A stretch of 53,057 nucleotides of DNA. Source: Deltaproteobacteria bacterium (lineage in GTDB: Bacteria; Myxococcota; Myxococcia; Myxococcales; SZAS-1). A program made the translations under genes and the position numbers. Below are positions 7,112 through 16,626 of this stretch, one piece after another. The stretch is taken from positions 1-53,057 of the forward strand of contig JAFEBB010000052.1 in assembly GCA_018266075.1 (NCBI GenBank). The letters are read 5' to 3'. Under the pieces are notes generated by a model. That model saw nothing but the letters and a program-made list of their open reading frames with translations, was not told the origin of the DNA and ran no database searches. Each line of letters starts with the position of its first letter. The first letter of the stretch is position 1.

Positions 7112-8698
7112 ATGGGCCAACGCTACGAGATCCTCCGCAAGCTCGGCGCCGGCGGCATGGGCACGGTGTACCTGGCCAAGCTCAAGGGCGAGGCGGGCTT
7201 CGAGCGGCTGGTGGCGCTCAAGAAGCTGAATCCGGAAGTGCTCGGCAACGAGGACGTGCGCACGCTCTTCGTGCGCGAGATCCAGCTCGGCGCGCGGCTG
7301 GTGCACCCGGCCATCGTGCAGGTGCTCGACGCCGGCATCTCCACGGGCGAGCCGTACCTCGCGTCGGAGTTCGTCGACGGCTCGGACCTCGAGGCGATCA
7401 TCGACGCCCTCAAGAAGCAGGGCGCCAAGCTGCCGCCCGAGGCGGTGGCCTACGTGGGCAGCCAGGTGTGCCAGGCGCTGGCGTTCATGGTGGGCGTCAC
7501 CGACGAGCAGGGCCAGCGCGTCATCCAGGCCCACCGCGACATCTCGCCCAGCAACGTGCTCGTGGCCCGCACCGGCGCGGTGAAGCTGGCCGACTTCGGC
7601 GTGGCCCGGCTGACGACTTCACAAACCTCGGCGGCGGTGGTGCGCGGCAAGTGGCAGTACTTCCCGCCGGAGATTTCGACGTCGGATCCCGACGTCCGCT
7701 CGGATCTCTTCGCGCTGGGCATCACCTTGTTCCAGCTCGCGTCGCTGCGGCATCCCTTCGAAGCGGCCACGGCGCAGGGCTACTACGAGCGCGCGGCGAC
7801 CTTTCATCCCCCGCGGCCCGACGAGATCCCCGAGGCGCTCTGGAGCATCGTGAACCGCGCGCTCGCCAAGGATCCGGCGACGCGCTTCCAGTCGCCGGCG
7901 GAGATGGGCGAGGCGCTCGACCAGTTCGTGGCCTCCACGGGAAAGCCGATGAGCGCGCCGCAGCTCGCGCGGCTGGTGGGGCCCTTGCTGCCGCCGCCCG
8001 TGCCCACCACGACCGACCCCACGCTGGAGGCGCCCTTCGCGCGCACGGTGATGAGCGGCAGCCGCTTCGAGATGGATCCCGAGTGGCGAGCGGTGGGTCC
8101 GGCCATGGGCGCCGATGGGCAGATGGTGGGTAAGGCGCCGCCGCCTGCGTCTTCCGCCCCGCGCGCGCCTGCGCCGATCCCACGGCATGCGCCGCCGCCT
8201 GCGTCGGCCATCTCGGGGATCGCCGAGGACCTGCACGCTGGGTCGGCGCACGCGGCGCCGCGGCTGCACGAGGTGGAGAGCCTGGAGCTGCACGACAAGC
8301 CGCTGGTGGAGAAGCCGCCACCCGACGAGCCCGGCCCGCTGCTCGCGCCGCTTGCTGCGCCCGCGGCCAAGCGCGGCGGAGCGCTCGGCGCCGTGGTGGT
8401 GCTGCTGGTGCTGGCGGCAGCGGGCGGCGGTTTCTACGCGTGGAAGATGCTGCCGCGCCCCAACCTGCCCGGGACGACTGCGAGCGCGCCGCTGGTGGTG
8501 ATCGACTCGACGCCCGACGGCGCCAGCGTGTACTCCGGCCAGGAGAAGCTCGGCGAGACGCCGCTCTCGTTTCCGAACGACTACCCCGCGGGCCAGACCG
8601 TGAGCCTGCAGCTCCGCAAGAAGGGCTACGCCAGCGCGGACATCGCCTTCGACGGCGACAAGCCGCAGCACATCAACGCGAAGCTCAAGAAGAAGTAG
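7112..8698 (+). CDS. Membrane Ser/Thr protein kinase with C-terminal PEGA-like domain
   Basis: 528 residues. The N-terminal Hanks-type kinase domain (~5-265) has the Gly loop GAGGMGTVY, the VALKK lysine (Lys37), catalytic loop HRDISPSN (141-148) and DFG (161-163). Ser replaces the usual Lys after HRD, as in many myxobacterial kinases I know of. A Pro/Ala-rich juxtamembrane stretch (~300-425) leads to one transmembrane helix (~430-450, GAVVVLLVLAAAGGGFYAW) and an exported PEGA-like domain (VVIDSTPDGASVYSGQEKLG onward). I prefer the ATG at 7112 over the one at 7100, because the latter lies inside the -10-like TATGCT. It probably senses an envelope signal. The gene is monocistronic, and its stop adjoins that of the convergent 8699 gene. 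Confidence 0.9.
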   Translation: MGQRYEILRKLGAGGMGTVYLAKLKGEAGFERLVALKKLNPEVLGNEDVRTLFVREIQLGARLVHPAIVQVLDAGISTGEPYLASEFVDGSDLEAIIDALKKQGAKLPPEAVAYVGSQVCQALAFMVGVTDEQGQRVIQAHRDISPSNVLVARTGAVKLADFGVARLTTSQTSAAVVRGKWQYFPPEISTSDPDVRSDLFALGITLFQLASLRHPFEAATAQGYYERAATFHPPRPDEIPEALWSIVNRALAKDPATRFQSPAEMGEALDQFVASTGKPMSAPQLARLVGPLLPPPVPTTTDPTLEAPFARTVMSGSRFEMDPEWRAVGPAMGADGQMVGKAPPPASSAPRAPAPIPRHAPPPASAISGIAEDLHAGSAHAAPRLHEVESLELHDKPLVEKPPPDEPGPLLAPLAAPAAKRGGALGAVVVLLVLAAAGGGFYAWKMLPRPNLPGTTASAPLVVIDSTPDGASVYSGQEKLGETPLSFPNDYPAGQTVSLQLRKKGYASADIAFDGDKPQHINAKLKKK

Positions 8699-8962
8699 TT
8701 ACGCGCGGAAGAGCGGCTGCTCCACCGACACATCGCGCTGCTGCTCATTGGCGCGAATCAGGTAGCCCATGAGCATGAGCGAGCTGGTGTTCTCGAGCAC
8801 GCGCTCGGGATCCTTGGAGATGAGGTTGGCGCTGTAGCTGAGGAAGAACTGCGCCAGCTCCTCTCCCGCCTCGCGGACGATGAGCGCGTTCAGCGCCGAA
8901 GCATCCATCTCGCGGATGGCGTTGATGAACTCCACCGCCAAGCCCTTCTTGCGCTGATCCAT
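8699..8962 (-). CDS. Small hypothetical helical protein
   Basis: 87 residues, ATG preceded by a GGGGGA purine stretch. The sequence is largely helical and amphipathic, without signal peptide, Cys or membrane segment: MDQRKKGLAVEFINAIREMD, then REAGEELAQFFLSYSANLIS. The C-terminal part contains SSLMLMGYLIRAN. Composition and start suggest a real gene. Family not recognised. It is convergent with the kinase gene, and the stop codons touch. Confidence 0.65.
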   Translation of the reverse strand: MDQRKKGLAVEFINAIREMDASALNALIVREAGEELAQFFLSYSANLISKDPERVLENTSSLMLMGYLIRANEQQRDVSVEQPLFRA

Positions 8963-9107
8963 GGCATTCCCCCTGCGCCCGTCCCAGGAACATAGGCACG
9001 CTTCGGCGCGTGCCCCAGCGTCGGCGCTTTGACATCAAATCAACGTGCGTGCCATCGTCGAATGGACCGTTGGTACCATACCGATTCACCACCCGGGGGG
9101 TGGGCGG

Positions 9108-9296
9108 ATGTTCACGGGCGTGAAGGTGTTCTCCGCGACGAAGGCCAAAGAGCGCGAAGAGCTCGGTGAAGTCATCAATCGCTGGATCCGCGACCACCGC
9201 GAGGTGGAGATCGTGGATCGCGTCGTGACCCAGTCTTCGGACAACGAGTTCCACTGCCTCACGGTGGTGCTGTTCTTCAAAGACGGCGCGAAGTAG
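9108..9296 (+). CDS. Small hypothetical protein
   Basis: 62 residues beginning MFTGVKVFSATKAKEREELG. It reads as one small alpha/beta domain: a strand, a helix with WIRDHREVE, then two strands ending LTVVLFFKDGAK. The start at 9108 is chosen because the residues before it in the longer frame look non-coding; the upstream GGGGGGTGGGCGG stretch could serve as ribosome-binding site. Family not recognised. It is convergent with the membrane-protein gene at 9300, 3 nt apart. Confidence 0.6.
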   Translation: MFTGVKVFSATKAKEREELGEVINRWIRDHREVEIVDRVVTQSSDNEFHCLTVVLFFKDGAK

Positions 9297-9299
9297 CGG

Positions 9300-10124
9300 C
9301 TACGGCCAGGCACCCCACAGCCCGAGCGCCGTACACAGCGCAGCCGCCGCGGCGCAGAGCCCGGCTTCGCGCGCGAGCCGGCGGGCCACATCGTCGCCCA
9401 GGCTGAAGGCATCGCGGCCGGCGTGCACCAGCGAGGGCCCCTGTTCGCGCCGCACCACGCGGCCCAGCACGCGCGCGGGCGCGCCATCGGGCAGGCCCAC
9501 GGTGCGGGAGCGATAGAGCGCCGCAGGATCCGGATCGGCGTCGAGGCGCCAGCCCTCATCGCACGCGCGCGCAGGCAGGAGCTCGACGGCCGCGCGCCGC
9601 AGCACGCCCGGTGGCACCGAGAGCGCGAGCGAGCGCGTGCGTCCATGCAGCTCGACCAGCTCGGCCCAGGCTTCGCGCGTCGAGATGCGGCGCCAGCGGC
9701 CGGCGTCCCAGCGATCGACCTCCACGCGTCGATAGAGGCACGCGGGCGCACCGTCGAGCGCGGGCAGCGGCTCGGGCGAGCGGAGCGTGCCGGCCCAGAG
9801 GCGCCGGTGCTTGTCGTCGGCGAGCTCGTCGGGAGAGCGCGGCCGTTCGGCGAGCATGGCGCGGCGCAGGATCCACCGCCGGGCGGCCACGAGGCTCAAC
9901 GCCGCGGTGAGCGCGCCCGCGAGGCCGATCATGCCCGCATGCACCACGGGCACGCTGCGCAGCTCGCCGTGCACGAAGAGGATGCCGCAGCCGAGCACCA
10001 CGAGCAGCCCCACCCGCCTCGGCCGGCGCTCGGCGTCCGCGAGCAGCAAGGGCATGCCCAGCAGCGCCGCGACGCCGCCGAACAAGGCCACCAGCGGCGC
10101 CAGCAGCGGCTGCCAGACGCCCAT
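9300..10124 (-). CDS. Four-helix membrane protein of unknown function
   Basis: 274 residues. Three hydrophobic helices in the first ~85 residues (from [17 protein letters not shown]) and one at the C-terminus ([18 protein letters not shown]) flank a soluble domain of ~150 residues. That domain has [20 protein letters not shown], then a strand-rich region and an [16 protein letters not shown] segment. The layout recalls bacterial proteins with the GIDE-type domain named after mitochondrial E3 ligases, but I hold that only as a weak possibility, and no RING finger is present. GGGGAG precedes the ATG at good spacing. Confidence 0.75.
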   Translation of the reverse strand: MGVWQPLLAPLVALFGGVAALLGMPLLLADAERRPRRVGLLVVLGCGILFVHGELRSVPVVHAGMIGLAGALTAALSLVAARRWILRRAMLAERPRSPDELADDKHRRLWAGTLRSPEPLPALDGAPACLYRRVEVDRWDAGRWRRISTREAWAELVELHGRTRSLALSVPPGVLRRAAVELLPARACDEGWRLDADPDPAALYRSRTVGLPDGAPARVLGRVVRREQGPSLVHAGRDAFSLGDDVARRLAREAGLCAAAAALCTALGLWGAWP

Positions 10125-10230
10125 GACTCCCCCCAGCGATCAAAGCTGGGGAGCCGGTCCGAGCTCAGCAACCGTGGGCACACGGATCGGTCGACTCCGA
10201 ACGACCCACGACCCACGTCCCGCGATCGGG

Positions 10231-11385
<1,155 letters not shown>

Positions 11386-11455
11386 GGCTCACCCGGTGTC
11401 GGACTCTCCGACGCGCGAGCCTGCCAAAGCCTGAAGCCTGTCGCCTGACCTGGGG

Positions 11456-12628
11456 TCATCGAAGTGGCGGCAACAGCACGTAGGACTGGGCCGCCGTCCG
11501 ACGGTAATAGTAGCGCTCACCCCAGGGGAATTGCAGGTCGGCGGGGCTGAGGAGCTGCTCGTTGGCGAGGGCGTCGAGCTCGGCCGGCAGCTCGCCGTGC
11601 TCCAGCCGGAAGACGTCGATGGCGCCGCGGATGCGCTCGATCTGCCCGCGGGCCAGGAGCCGGCGGGCGGCGGGGTCCACCACCTCCAGCTCGCCCTGGG
11701 AGAGCCGCCGCGAGAGCAGCCCGCTCTGCCCGAACACGAACACCACCACGGCCACCAGCAGCACCGTCACCACGGCGCTGCCCATGCCCTCGCGCAGCCG
11801 CTCGCCGAAGCCCTTCTGCACCGAGCTGCCGAGGTCGTCGTCGTCCTTGCCGCGCGGGGTGAGCGCCGCGAGGTAGCCCTCGGCCACGAGCACCTGGAGC
11901 GCCTTGCAGGTCTCGAACTCGCCGAGCCGCGAGAGCTCGATGTAGCGGGTCACCGTGCGGTGCGACTCGTAGAGCGAGAGGACCTTGCGCTCTGCGCGGC
12001 CGAGCTCGCCCTTCTTGGGCTCGTCGCCGCCGCCCTCGCCGAAGGCCGCGTCGAGGCCGAAGTCGTCGTCGCTCTGGCTCTCGGCGGGCGCTTCCTTGAG
12101 CTGCTGGAAGGTCATGCGCCCGCTGGTGATGACCCGGCGCACCGCGGGCCACTCGTCCACGCGGCGGAAGCCCTCCATCAGCACGCTCTCGCTGCGGATG
12201 GGCGTCACGGATTCCGGATCGACGTCGACGTCCTGCTGCTCGAAGGCGTAGCTGCCCTGCTTCCACGCGAAGAGCCGGTAGAGCGTCTCGGTGGTCTGGA
12301 GGTGCGTCGTCTCCTTCAAGGCCTCGCGGGTGAGCGCGCCGGAGCCGATGAGGATGTCGCCGAGGCGGCGGAGGGTGCGCTTCTGCTCGTCGAGGGCGGC
12401 GTCGAGCTGGGCCTGGGTGATGAGATCGGCCCGGACGAGCATGTGGCCGAGGAGCTCCTTGCGCTTGCGCGCGGCGCTCTCGGCCTTCACCACGTTCCCG
12501 TCCTTGAACGAGATGTGGACCTCTTCGTCCTTGCCGTTGAGGTGGAGGACGCCGGTTTTGCCTTGCTGGCCGATGAGCTGGAAGATGTCGGCGATGCCGA
12601 AGTCGCCGAGCGTGCCTTGGAGGGCCAT
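11456..12628 (-). CDS. DUF4388 protein with one membrane helix
   Basis: 390 residues. The N-terminus MALQGTLGDFGIADIFQLIG and LHLNGKDEEVHISFKDGNVV belong to the DUF4388 (PatA N-terminal-like) domain common in Myxococcota, which is thought to act in signalling or motility networks. Helical regions follow (~100-280). One transmembrane helix (~285-303, VVTVLLVAVVVFVFGQSG) is followed by a short outer domain with IERIRGAIDVFRLEHGELP and a final PWGERYYYR segment resembling the C-terminal half of type II pseudopilins. The ATG directly follows the stop of the upstream TPR gene, so the two are translationally linked and probably work together. Confidence 0.85.
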   Translation of the reverse strand: MALQGTLGDFGIADIFQLIGQQGKTGVLHLNGKDEEVHISFKDGNVVKAESAARKRKELLGHMLVRADLITQAQLDAALDEQKRTLRRLGDILIGSGALTREALKETTHLQTTETLYRLFAWKQGSYAFEQQDVDVDPESVTPIRSESVLMEGFRRVDEWPAVRRVITSGRMTFQQLKEAPAESQSDDDFGLDAAFGEGGGDEPKKGELGRAERKVLSLYESHRTVTRYIELSRLGEFETCKALQVLVAEGYLAALTPRGKDDDDLGSSVQKGFGERLREGMGSAVVTVLLVAVVVFVFGQSGLLSRRLSQGELEVVDPAARRLLARGQIERIRGAIDVFRLEHGELPAELDALANEQLLSPADLQFPWGERYYYRRTAAQSYVLLPPLR

Positions 12629-14875
12629 CTAGACCACCCTCCGTTCTTCGCCGGAGCGATAGCTGCGGATGGAGAGCGCCCAGGCGACGAGCAAGAGCGC
12701 GCCGCCCACGATCTGCCGCGGCAGGGCCAGGCCGCCGCCGAAGGGCACGCGGAACAAGCCCTCACCGAGCACCAGCGCCGCGCCCCCCAACAGCGCCAGT
12801 ACGAGGAAGATCGTGCCCACGATTGGCCGGCCGCCGAGCAGGTGGCCCATGCCGGCCATGACGTAGCTCGCGAACCGGCGCCCCTTCAGCCAGCGGTCCT
12901 GGTACTTGCGCGCGCTGGCCTCCTTGCGCGCGCGCGTCTGCGGATCGACGGCGCCCTTCTTCATGAAGGCGTTGTGGCACTGGCCGCAGTTGGTGCCGCC
13001 GGCCAGCTCGCGGTCGCAGCGCGCGCACACCGGACGGCCGCAGCGGCTGCACTCCGAGCACGGGTTCAGCTTCGCGCCCGCGAGCGCCAGGCCCCAGAAG
13101 CCGAGGATCAGCGCCGCCGCGAAGCCCTGGCTCGCGCCCGGCGCGGCGCTGCCCCAGATCTGATCGCGGAGCTGGCGCGTCACCGAGGCCTCCACCGCCG
13201 GCCCTTCGCGCGCCGCGACGACGGCCGTCGAGGGCAGCTCGAGATCGATGACGAAGAGGTTGGCGCGGTTGTCGCTCGCGCGGTCCATCAAGGTGCGGTC
13301 CAGACGGTAGACGGCGCTGGTGGCGGCCTTGCCGCGCTCAATGTCATCGCTGACGTCGCGGTCGCGGTTCTGGAGCTGCGCCTTGCGCACCGAGGCCTTG
13401 GCGAGGTTGTAGTGGATGATCGCCGAGTCCGGCTCGATCTGCGCGGCCGAGAGGTACGCGTCGCGCGCGCCCTCGAGATCGCCCGAGATGAGCAGCGCAT
13501 TTCCCAGGTCGTTCTGCGCCTCCGCGAGCCGCGGGCTGAGCGCGAGCGCCTTCTTGAACCGCTCGATGGCCAGCGGGTAGCGGCCGGCGCGCTTGGCGTC
13601 GAGCCCGAGCACGAAGAGCACCGACGCGTCGGCCTGGCCGTTCTTCTCCAGCGTCTCCAGCCGGGCCACGCTCTCCGCTGCGTCCGGACCGCCCTCCTGC
13701 ACCCGGTCCTCGGCCTCGGCGAGCGTGCCCGTGTACACCAGCGCCCGGCTGCCGATGCCGCCCAGGATTGGGAAGGCCGCGAGCAACGCCAGGAGCAGGG
13801 TCATCACCACCCGCTCCGAGGTGCGCACGTACAGGAACGACGCCGCCGCCAGCGCGCAGAGCTCCGCCAGCGGCCCGAGCTTGAAGGCCCAGGGCAGGAG
13901 CAGGAGCAGCACGAAGAGCACGGTGGTCTGCGCGGGCAGCGCGCCGCGCGGAAAGAGGTGGTGGAAGTCGTGCAGCGCGTAGCGCAGCGGCCGCAGCGCG
14001 AGCCCCAGGATGCCCAGCACCGCCGCGAGCGCCAACCCCAGCCCCGCCGCCGCGCCCAGGTTGCCGATGAACGACAGCCGGGTGTTGTTCTGCCCCATCG
14101 CGCGGGCCACGCCGTCGCGCAGGGCGCCGAGCGAATCGCCGATGTTCGAGATGTCGCTGGAGATCTTCACGCGCGCGAGGGCGAAGCGCGCGCTGGGCGC
14201 ATCGGGCGCGAGGGCCACCGCGAGCTCGGCGAGCCGCGTGGCCTCCGCGGGATCCTTGGCGTCGAGCTGGAGCTGCGCCTCGTGGTCCAGCGCGCCGGCC
14301 ATGCTGGTCAGGTCGCGGATGCCCAGCTCCTCGCGCGCCTTCTTCAGCTGCGCCTCGGCCTGCGCCTCGACCTTGGGGTTGTGGGTGGACACGGCCTTGC
14401 GGCGCACGTCCCAGGTGTCCTGCAGGCTCGACCAGGAGCTCTTGGGCGGCACCAGGGGCAGCGCCTCGGCGAGGCCACCGTCCACGGCGAGCGGACCTGC
14501 ATCGGGCGCGCCAGCATCGGGCGGGCCCTTCTGGGCCATGGCGCCGCCTGCGTCGCGGACTTTCTTGCCCGGCTTGCCCACCTCGGGCGCCTGCTCGGGC
14601 TCGGGCGCGAGCGGCGAGCGCTTGATGTCGTCGCCGGCCTGCTGCTCGCCGTCGTCCGGCTCGGGGCCGGTGTCGGTGGGCAGGCCTTCGGACTCGCTGG
14701 TGTCGTCGTCGTCGCTGGCCTTGTGGGCCTTGCCGTTCTTGGCCTTGTGCTGCGGCTCGTTCTCGATCTCCTCGACCGTCTTGGGCGCGTGAAACTGCGC
14801 CAGCGCCGGCCCGGGGAGGGAGAGCGCGAGGCCTGCGACGAAGGCGAAGGCGAGGATGATTCGAGCGCGGTTCAG
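12629..14875 (-). CDS. Exported/membrane TPR protein with zinc-ribbon-like Cys cluster; start codon unclear
   Basis: About 748 residues if translation begins at CTG 14875; the first canonical in-frame start is GTG at 14581. Upstream of that GTG the frame encodes a convincing signal peptide (ARIILAFAFVAGLALSLPGP, cleavage after ALA) and an acidic, Lys-rich linker. The true start must therefore lie upstream, yet no ATG, GTG or TTG is in frame. The rest has membrane helices around GNLGAAAGLGLALAAVLGIL and VLFVLLLLLPWAF, TPR repeats (ADASVLFVLGLDAKRAGRYP and following), a Cys cluster with CSECSRCGRPVCARCDREL and CGQCH, and further helices. It looks like an envelope scaffold. It is followed directly by the DUF4388 gene. 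Confidence 0.75.
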   Translation of the reverse strand: MNRARIILAFAFVAGLALSLPGPALAQFHAPKTVEEIENEPQHKAKNGKAHKASDDDDTSESEGLPTDTGPEPDDGEQQAGDDIKRSPLAPEPEQAPEVGKPGKKVRDAGGAMAQKGPPDAGAPDAGPLAVDGGLAEALPLVPPKSSWSSLQDTWDVRRKAVSTHNPKVEAQAEAQLKKAREELGIRDLTSMAGALDHEAQLQLDAKDPAEATRLAELAVALAPDAPSARFALARVKISSDISNIGDSLGALRDGVARAMGQNNTRLSFIGNLGAAAGLGLALAAVLGILGLALRPLRYALHDFHHLFPRGALPAQTTVLFVLLLLLPWAFKLGPLAELCALAAASFLYVRTSERVVMTLLLALLAAFPILGGIGSRALVYTGTLAEAEDRVQEGGPDAAESVARLETLEKNGQADASVLFVLGLDAKRAGRYPLAIERFKKALALSPRLAEAQNDLGNALLISGDLEGARDAYLSAAQIEPDSAIIHYNLAKASVRKAQLQNRDRDVSDDIERGKAATSAVYRLDRTLMDRASDNRANLFVIDLELPSTAVVAAREGPAVEASVTRQLRDQIWGSAAPGASQGFAAALILGFWGLALAGAKLNPCSECSRCGRPVCARCDRELAGGTNCGQCHNAFMKKGAVDPQTRARKEASARKYQDRWLKGRRFASYVMAGMGHLLGGRPIVGTIFLVLALLGGAALVLGEGLFRVPFGGGLALPRQIVGGALLLVAWALSIRSYRSGEERRVV

Positions 14876-14994
14876 GGCGAAGCGAGACCGTGAGAGTTGG
14901 CGCGAGTCTACGGGTGGTGTCCGGGGGGCGGCAAGCAGCGGCGCGGGGCGTTCGAGCCAGCTATCCTGCGGCCGACGTTGACTTCAGGAGTCGC

Positions 14995-15822
14995 ATGTCG
15001 CGCGCCGCCGAGCAGCTGGACCGCCTCATCGAGATCATGCGCCGCCTGCGCGCCCCCGGCGGCTGCCCCTGGGACCGCGAGCAGGACCTGGCCTCGTTGC
15101 GGCGCTACCTGGTCGAGGAGACCTACGAGGTCCTCGACGCCCTCGACGCCGCCGTGGACAAAGGCGAGCTCAAGAAGGGCGCGCTGCGCGAGCTGCCTGT
15201 GGAGCTCGGCGACCTGCTCTTCCAGATCATCTTCCACGCGCAGCTGGGCCAGGAGCGCGGCGAGTTCGACATGGCCGACGTGGTCCAGGCCATCGCCGAC
15301 AAGATCGAGTCGCGGCATCCGCACGTCTTCGGGGACCAGAAGTTCGAGAGCACCGAGGCCTTCCTCGGCGCGTGGGCGGGCTTCAAGGAGAAGGAGCGCA
15401 AGGCCGCCGGCCAGGAGAACCCGTCGGCCATCGACGGCGTCCCGACGGCGGCCCCTGCCCTGCTCCGCGCCGAGCGGCTCACCGACAAGGCGAGCAAGGT
15501 CGGCTTCGACTGGAAGGACTGGCACGGCCCGCGCGACAAGGTCACCGAGGAGCTGCGCGAGCTCGACGAGGCGCTCGCCGCCAACGACAAGGCCCGCATC
15601 GAAGACGAGCTCGGCGACCTGCTCTTCTCGCTCTGCAACCTGGCGCGCTTCACCCACACGCCCGCGGAGGACGCGCTCCGCCGCACCATCCGCAAGTTCG
15701 ATCGCCGCTTTCGCCACGTGGAGTCGCGGCTGCGCGCGCAGGGAAAGAAGCCGAGCGACGTGACGCTCGCGGAGATGGACGCGCTCTGGGACGAGGCGAA
15801 GAAGCTGCCTTCCGACCGTTGA
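14995..15822 (+). CDS. mazG: Nucleoside triphosphate pyrophosphohydrolase MazG
   Basis: 275 residues with AGGAG before the ATG. MazG hydrolyses nucleoside triphosphates to monophosphates and pyrophosphate, cleaning nucleotide pools and, in some bacteria, lowering ppGpp. The hallmark block is at 21-45 (GGCPWDREQDLASLRRYL, then EETYE), with metal-binding Glu/Asp in ELGDLLFQ at ~70-77. A second MazG module appears at ~180-215 (EDELGDLLFSLCN), giving the usual two-domain form. The longer frame to 14890 has no credible ribosome-binding site and is rejected. Confidence 0.93.
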   Translation: MSRAAEQLDRLIEIMRRLRAPGGCPWDREQDLASLRRYLVEETYEVLDALDAAVDKGELKKGALRELPVELGDLLFQIIFHAQLGQERGEFDMADVVQAIADKIESRHPHVFGDQKFESTEAFLGAWAGFKEKERKAAGQENPSAIDGVPTAAPALLRAERLTDKASKVGFDWKDWHGPRDKVTEELRELDEALAANDKARIEDELGDLLFSLCNLARFTHTPAEDALRRTIRKFDRRFRHVESRLRAQGKKPSDVTLAEMDALWDEAKKLPSDR

Positions 15823-15871
15823 TGGCGCACGCGCGACGCGTTCACCCCGCGCTCGCTCGAGCGTCACCTGC

Positions 15872-16084
15872 TTTTCACAGGAGCTGTGCGTTGCCTGTTG
15901 GAAGAGCTGTGGAAAACACGACGCGCCCTGCGTCCCTTCAAGCGATCCCTCAGCTCGCTCCAGGTTGCAGCGAATCCGAATCGTGATGGGCAACGCGTGC
16001 TTGCGCGATTTCGGGCGCGCATTCTCCACAGGCGACTGCCCGGAACGGCACTTTTGGCGCGATTGCCAGGAGGCCGGTGGATAA
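15872..16084. promoter_or_regulatory. Cluster of DnaA-box-like sites
   Basis: Three 9-mers differ from the DnaA consensus TTATCCACA at one position: TTTTCCACA (minus strand, 15908-15916), TTCTCCACA (plus, 16022-16030) and TTATCCACC (minus, 16076-16084). A weaker TTTTCACAG occurs at 15872. Such a density within about 210 bp is unlikely by chance in GC-rich DNA. The segment could be a replication-initiation or DnaA-titration site, or could let DnaA regulate rpsT. No AT-rich unwinding element or dnaA gene is visible nearby. Confidence 0.5.
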
Positions 16085-16154
16085 CCCTCACGCGCTGCGG
16101 CGGACGGACGTGGAGCGAGCGACCATTCGTTCGCTCGAAAACCGCAGACGTTCC

Positions 16155-16184
16155 TTGACGCTGCGTCGCGTTGCTTGCTATGAG
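16155..16184 (+). promoter_or_regulatory. Probable sigma-70-type promoter of rpsT
   Basis: TTGACG (16155-16160) and TATGAG (16179-16184) are separated by 18 bp, placing transcription start about 40 nt before the rpsT GTG. This is the best classical -35/-10 pair I see in the window. Confidence 0.5.
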
Positions 16185-16230
16185 CCGCGCCTCTTTTGCG
16201 AGAAGTTCGCGTCGTTTTGTGGAGGAATTC

Positions 16231-16503
16231 GTGGCCAATCTGCCGTCAGTCGAGAAGCGTCACCGCCAGTCGTTGAAGCGCAATGCCCGCAACGTGCAGA
16301 AGCGCACCCAGGTGAAGACCGCGGTGAAGAAGCTTCGCGACGCCATCGCCAAGAAGGACGCCGCCAAGGCCAAGGAAGCGCTCAAGGAGGCCCAGGGCGT
16401 GCTGTCCAAGGCTGCTTCGAAGGGCGTGCTCACCGACCGCAACGTGTCGCGCCGCATCGGCCGCCTGAGCAAGGCCGTCCACGGCCTGAGCGCCGCCAAG
16501 TAG
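16231..16503 (+). CDS. rpsT: 30S ribosomal protein S20
   Basis: 90 residues. S20 is a primary 16S rRNA-binding protein of the small subunit. The Lys/Arg/Ala-rich helical sequence, with SVEKRHRQSLKRNARNVQKR at the start and KGVLTDRNVSRRIGRLSKAV near the end, is typical in composition and length. The GTG at 16231 is chosen because GGAGG lies at ideal distance; upstream ATGs extend the protein with non-homologous residues. Monocistronic, with a classical promoter upstream and a double hairpin downstream. Confidence 0.95.
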   Translation: MANLPSVEKRHRQSLKRNARNVQKRTQVKTAVKKLRDAIAKKDAAKAKEALKEAQGVLSKAASKGVLTDRNVSRRIGRLSKAVHGLSAAK

Positions 16504-16525
16504 TTCGCGCTTCGTCGTTCGCTCC

Positions 16526-16556
16526 GAGCGCTCTCGGCATTGTGCCGTGAGCGCTC
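16526..16556. terminator. Terminator-like hairpin after rpsT
   Basis: GAGCGCTC (16526-16533) pairs with GAGCGCTC (16549-16556), and inside it CGGCA pairs with TGCCG across a 3-nt loop, with one T-T mismatch between the stems. It lies 22 nt after the rpsT stop. No T-run. Confidence 0.5.
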
Positions 16557-16585
16557 GATGCGTTGCGGGGAAACCCCATCCCCGG

Positions 16586-16612
16586 CCCTTCCCCGTCTCA
16601 CGCGGGGAAGGG
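16586..16612. terminator. Second hairpin between convergent rpsT and lptE
   Basis: CCCTTCCCCG (16586-16595) and CGGGGAAGGG (16603-16612) form a perfect 10-bp stem with a 7-nt loop, 14 nt from the lptE stop. It could end leftward leuS-lptE transcripts, or be one copy of a dispersed GC-rich palindrome. Confidence 0.5.
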
Positions 16613-16626
16613 AGCTGATTCGTTCG

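Larger units (their letters stand above)
15823..16230. other. Intergenic region between mazG and rpsT
   Basis: About 400 bp with no credible gene. It holds a cluster of DnaA-box-like 9-mers (15908-16084) and the rpsT promoter at its right end, both listed separately. Confidence 0.6.

Noticed and set aside
5536-8133. Open frame of 865 codons on the plus strand
   Set aside because: It covers FdhD and the nitrate-reductase-associated gene in antisense and the kinase out of frame.
11531-14893. Open frame of about 1100 codons opposite the DUF4388 and TPR genes
   Set aside because: Composition is Leu/Arg/Glu/Ala-rich without motifs, and both genes on the other strand are well supported.
15872-16084. 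Firm call of oriC
   Set aside because: DnaA boxes alone are not enough; no AT-rich unwinding element, dnaA, dnaN or gyrB is seen, so it is kept only as a site cluster.
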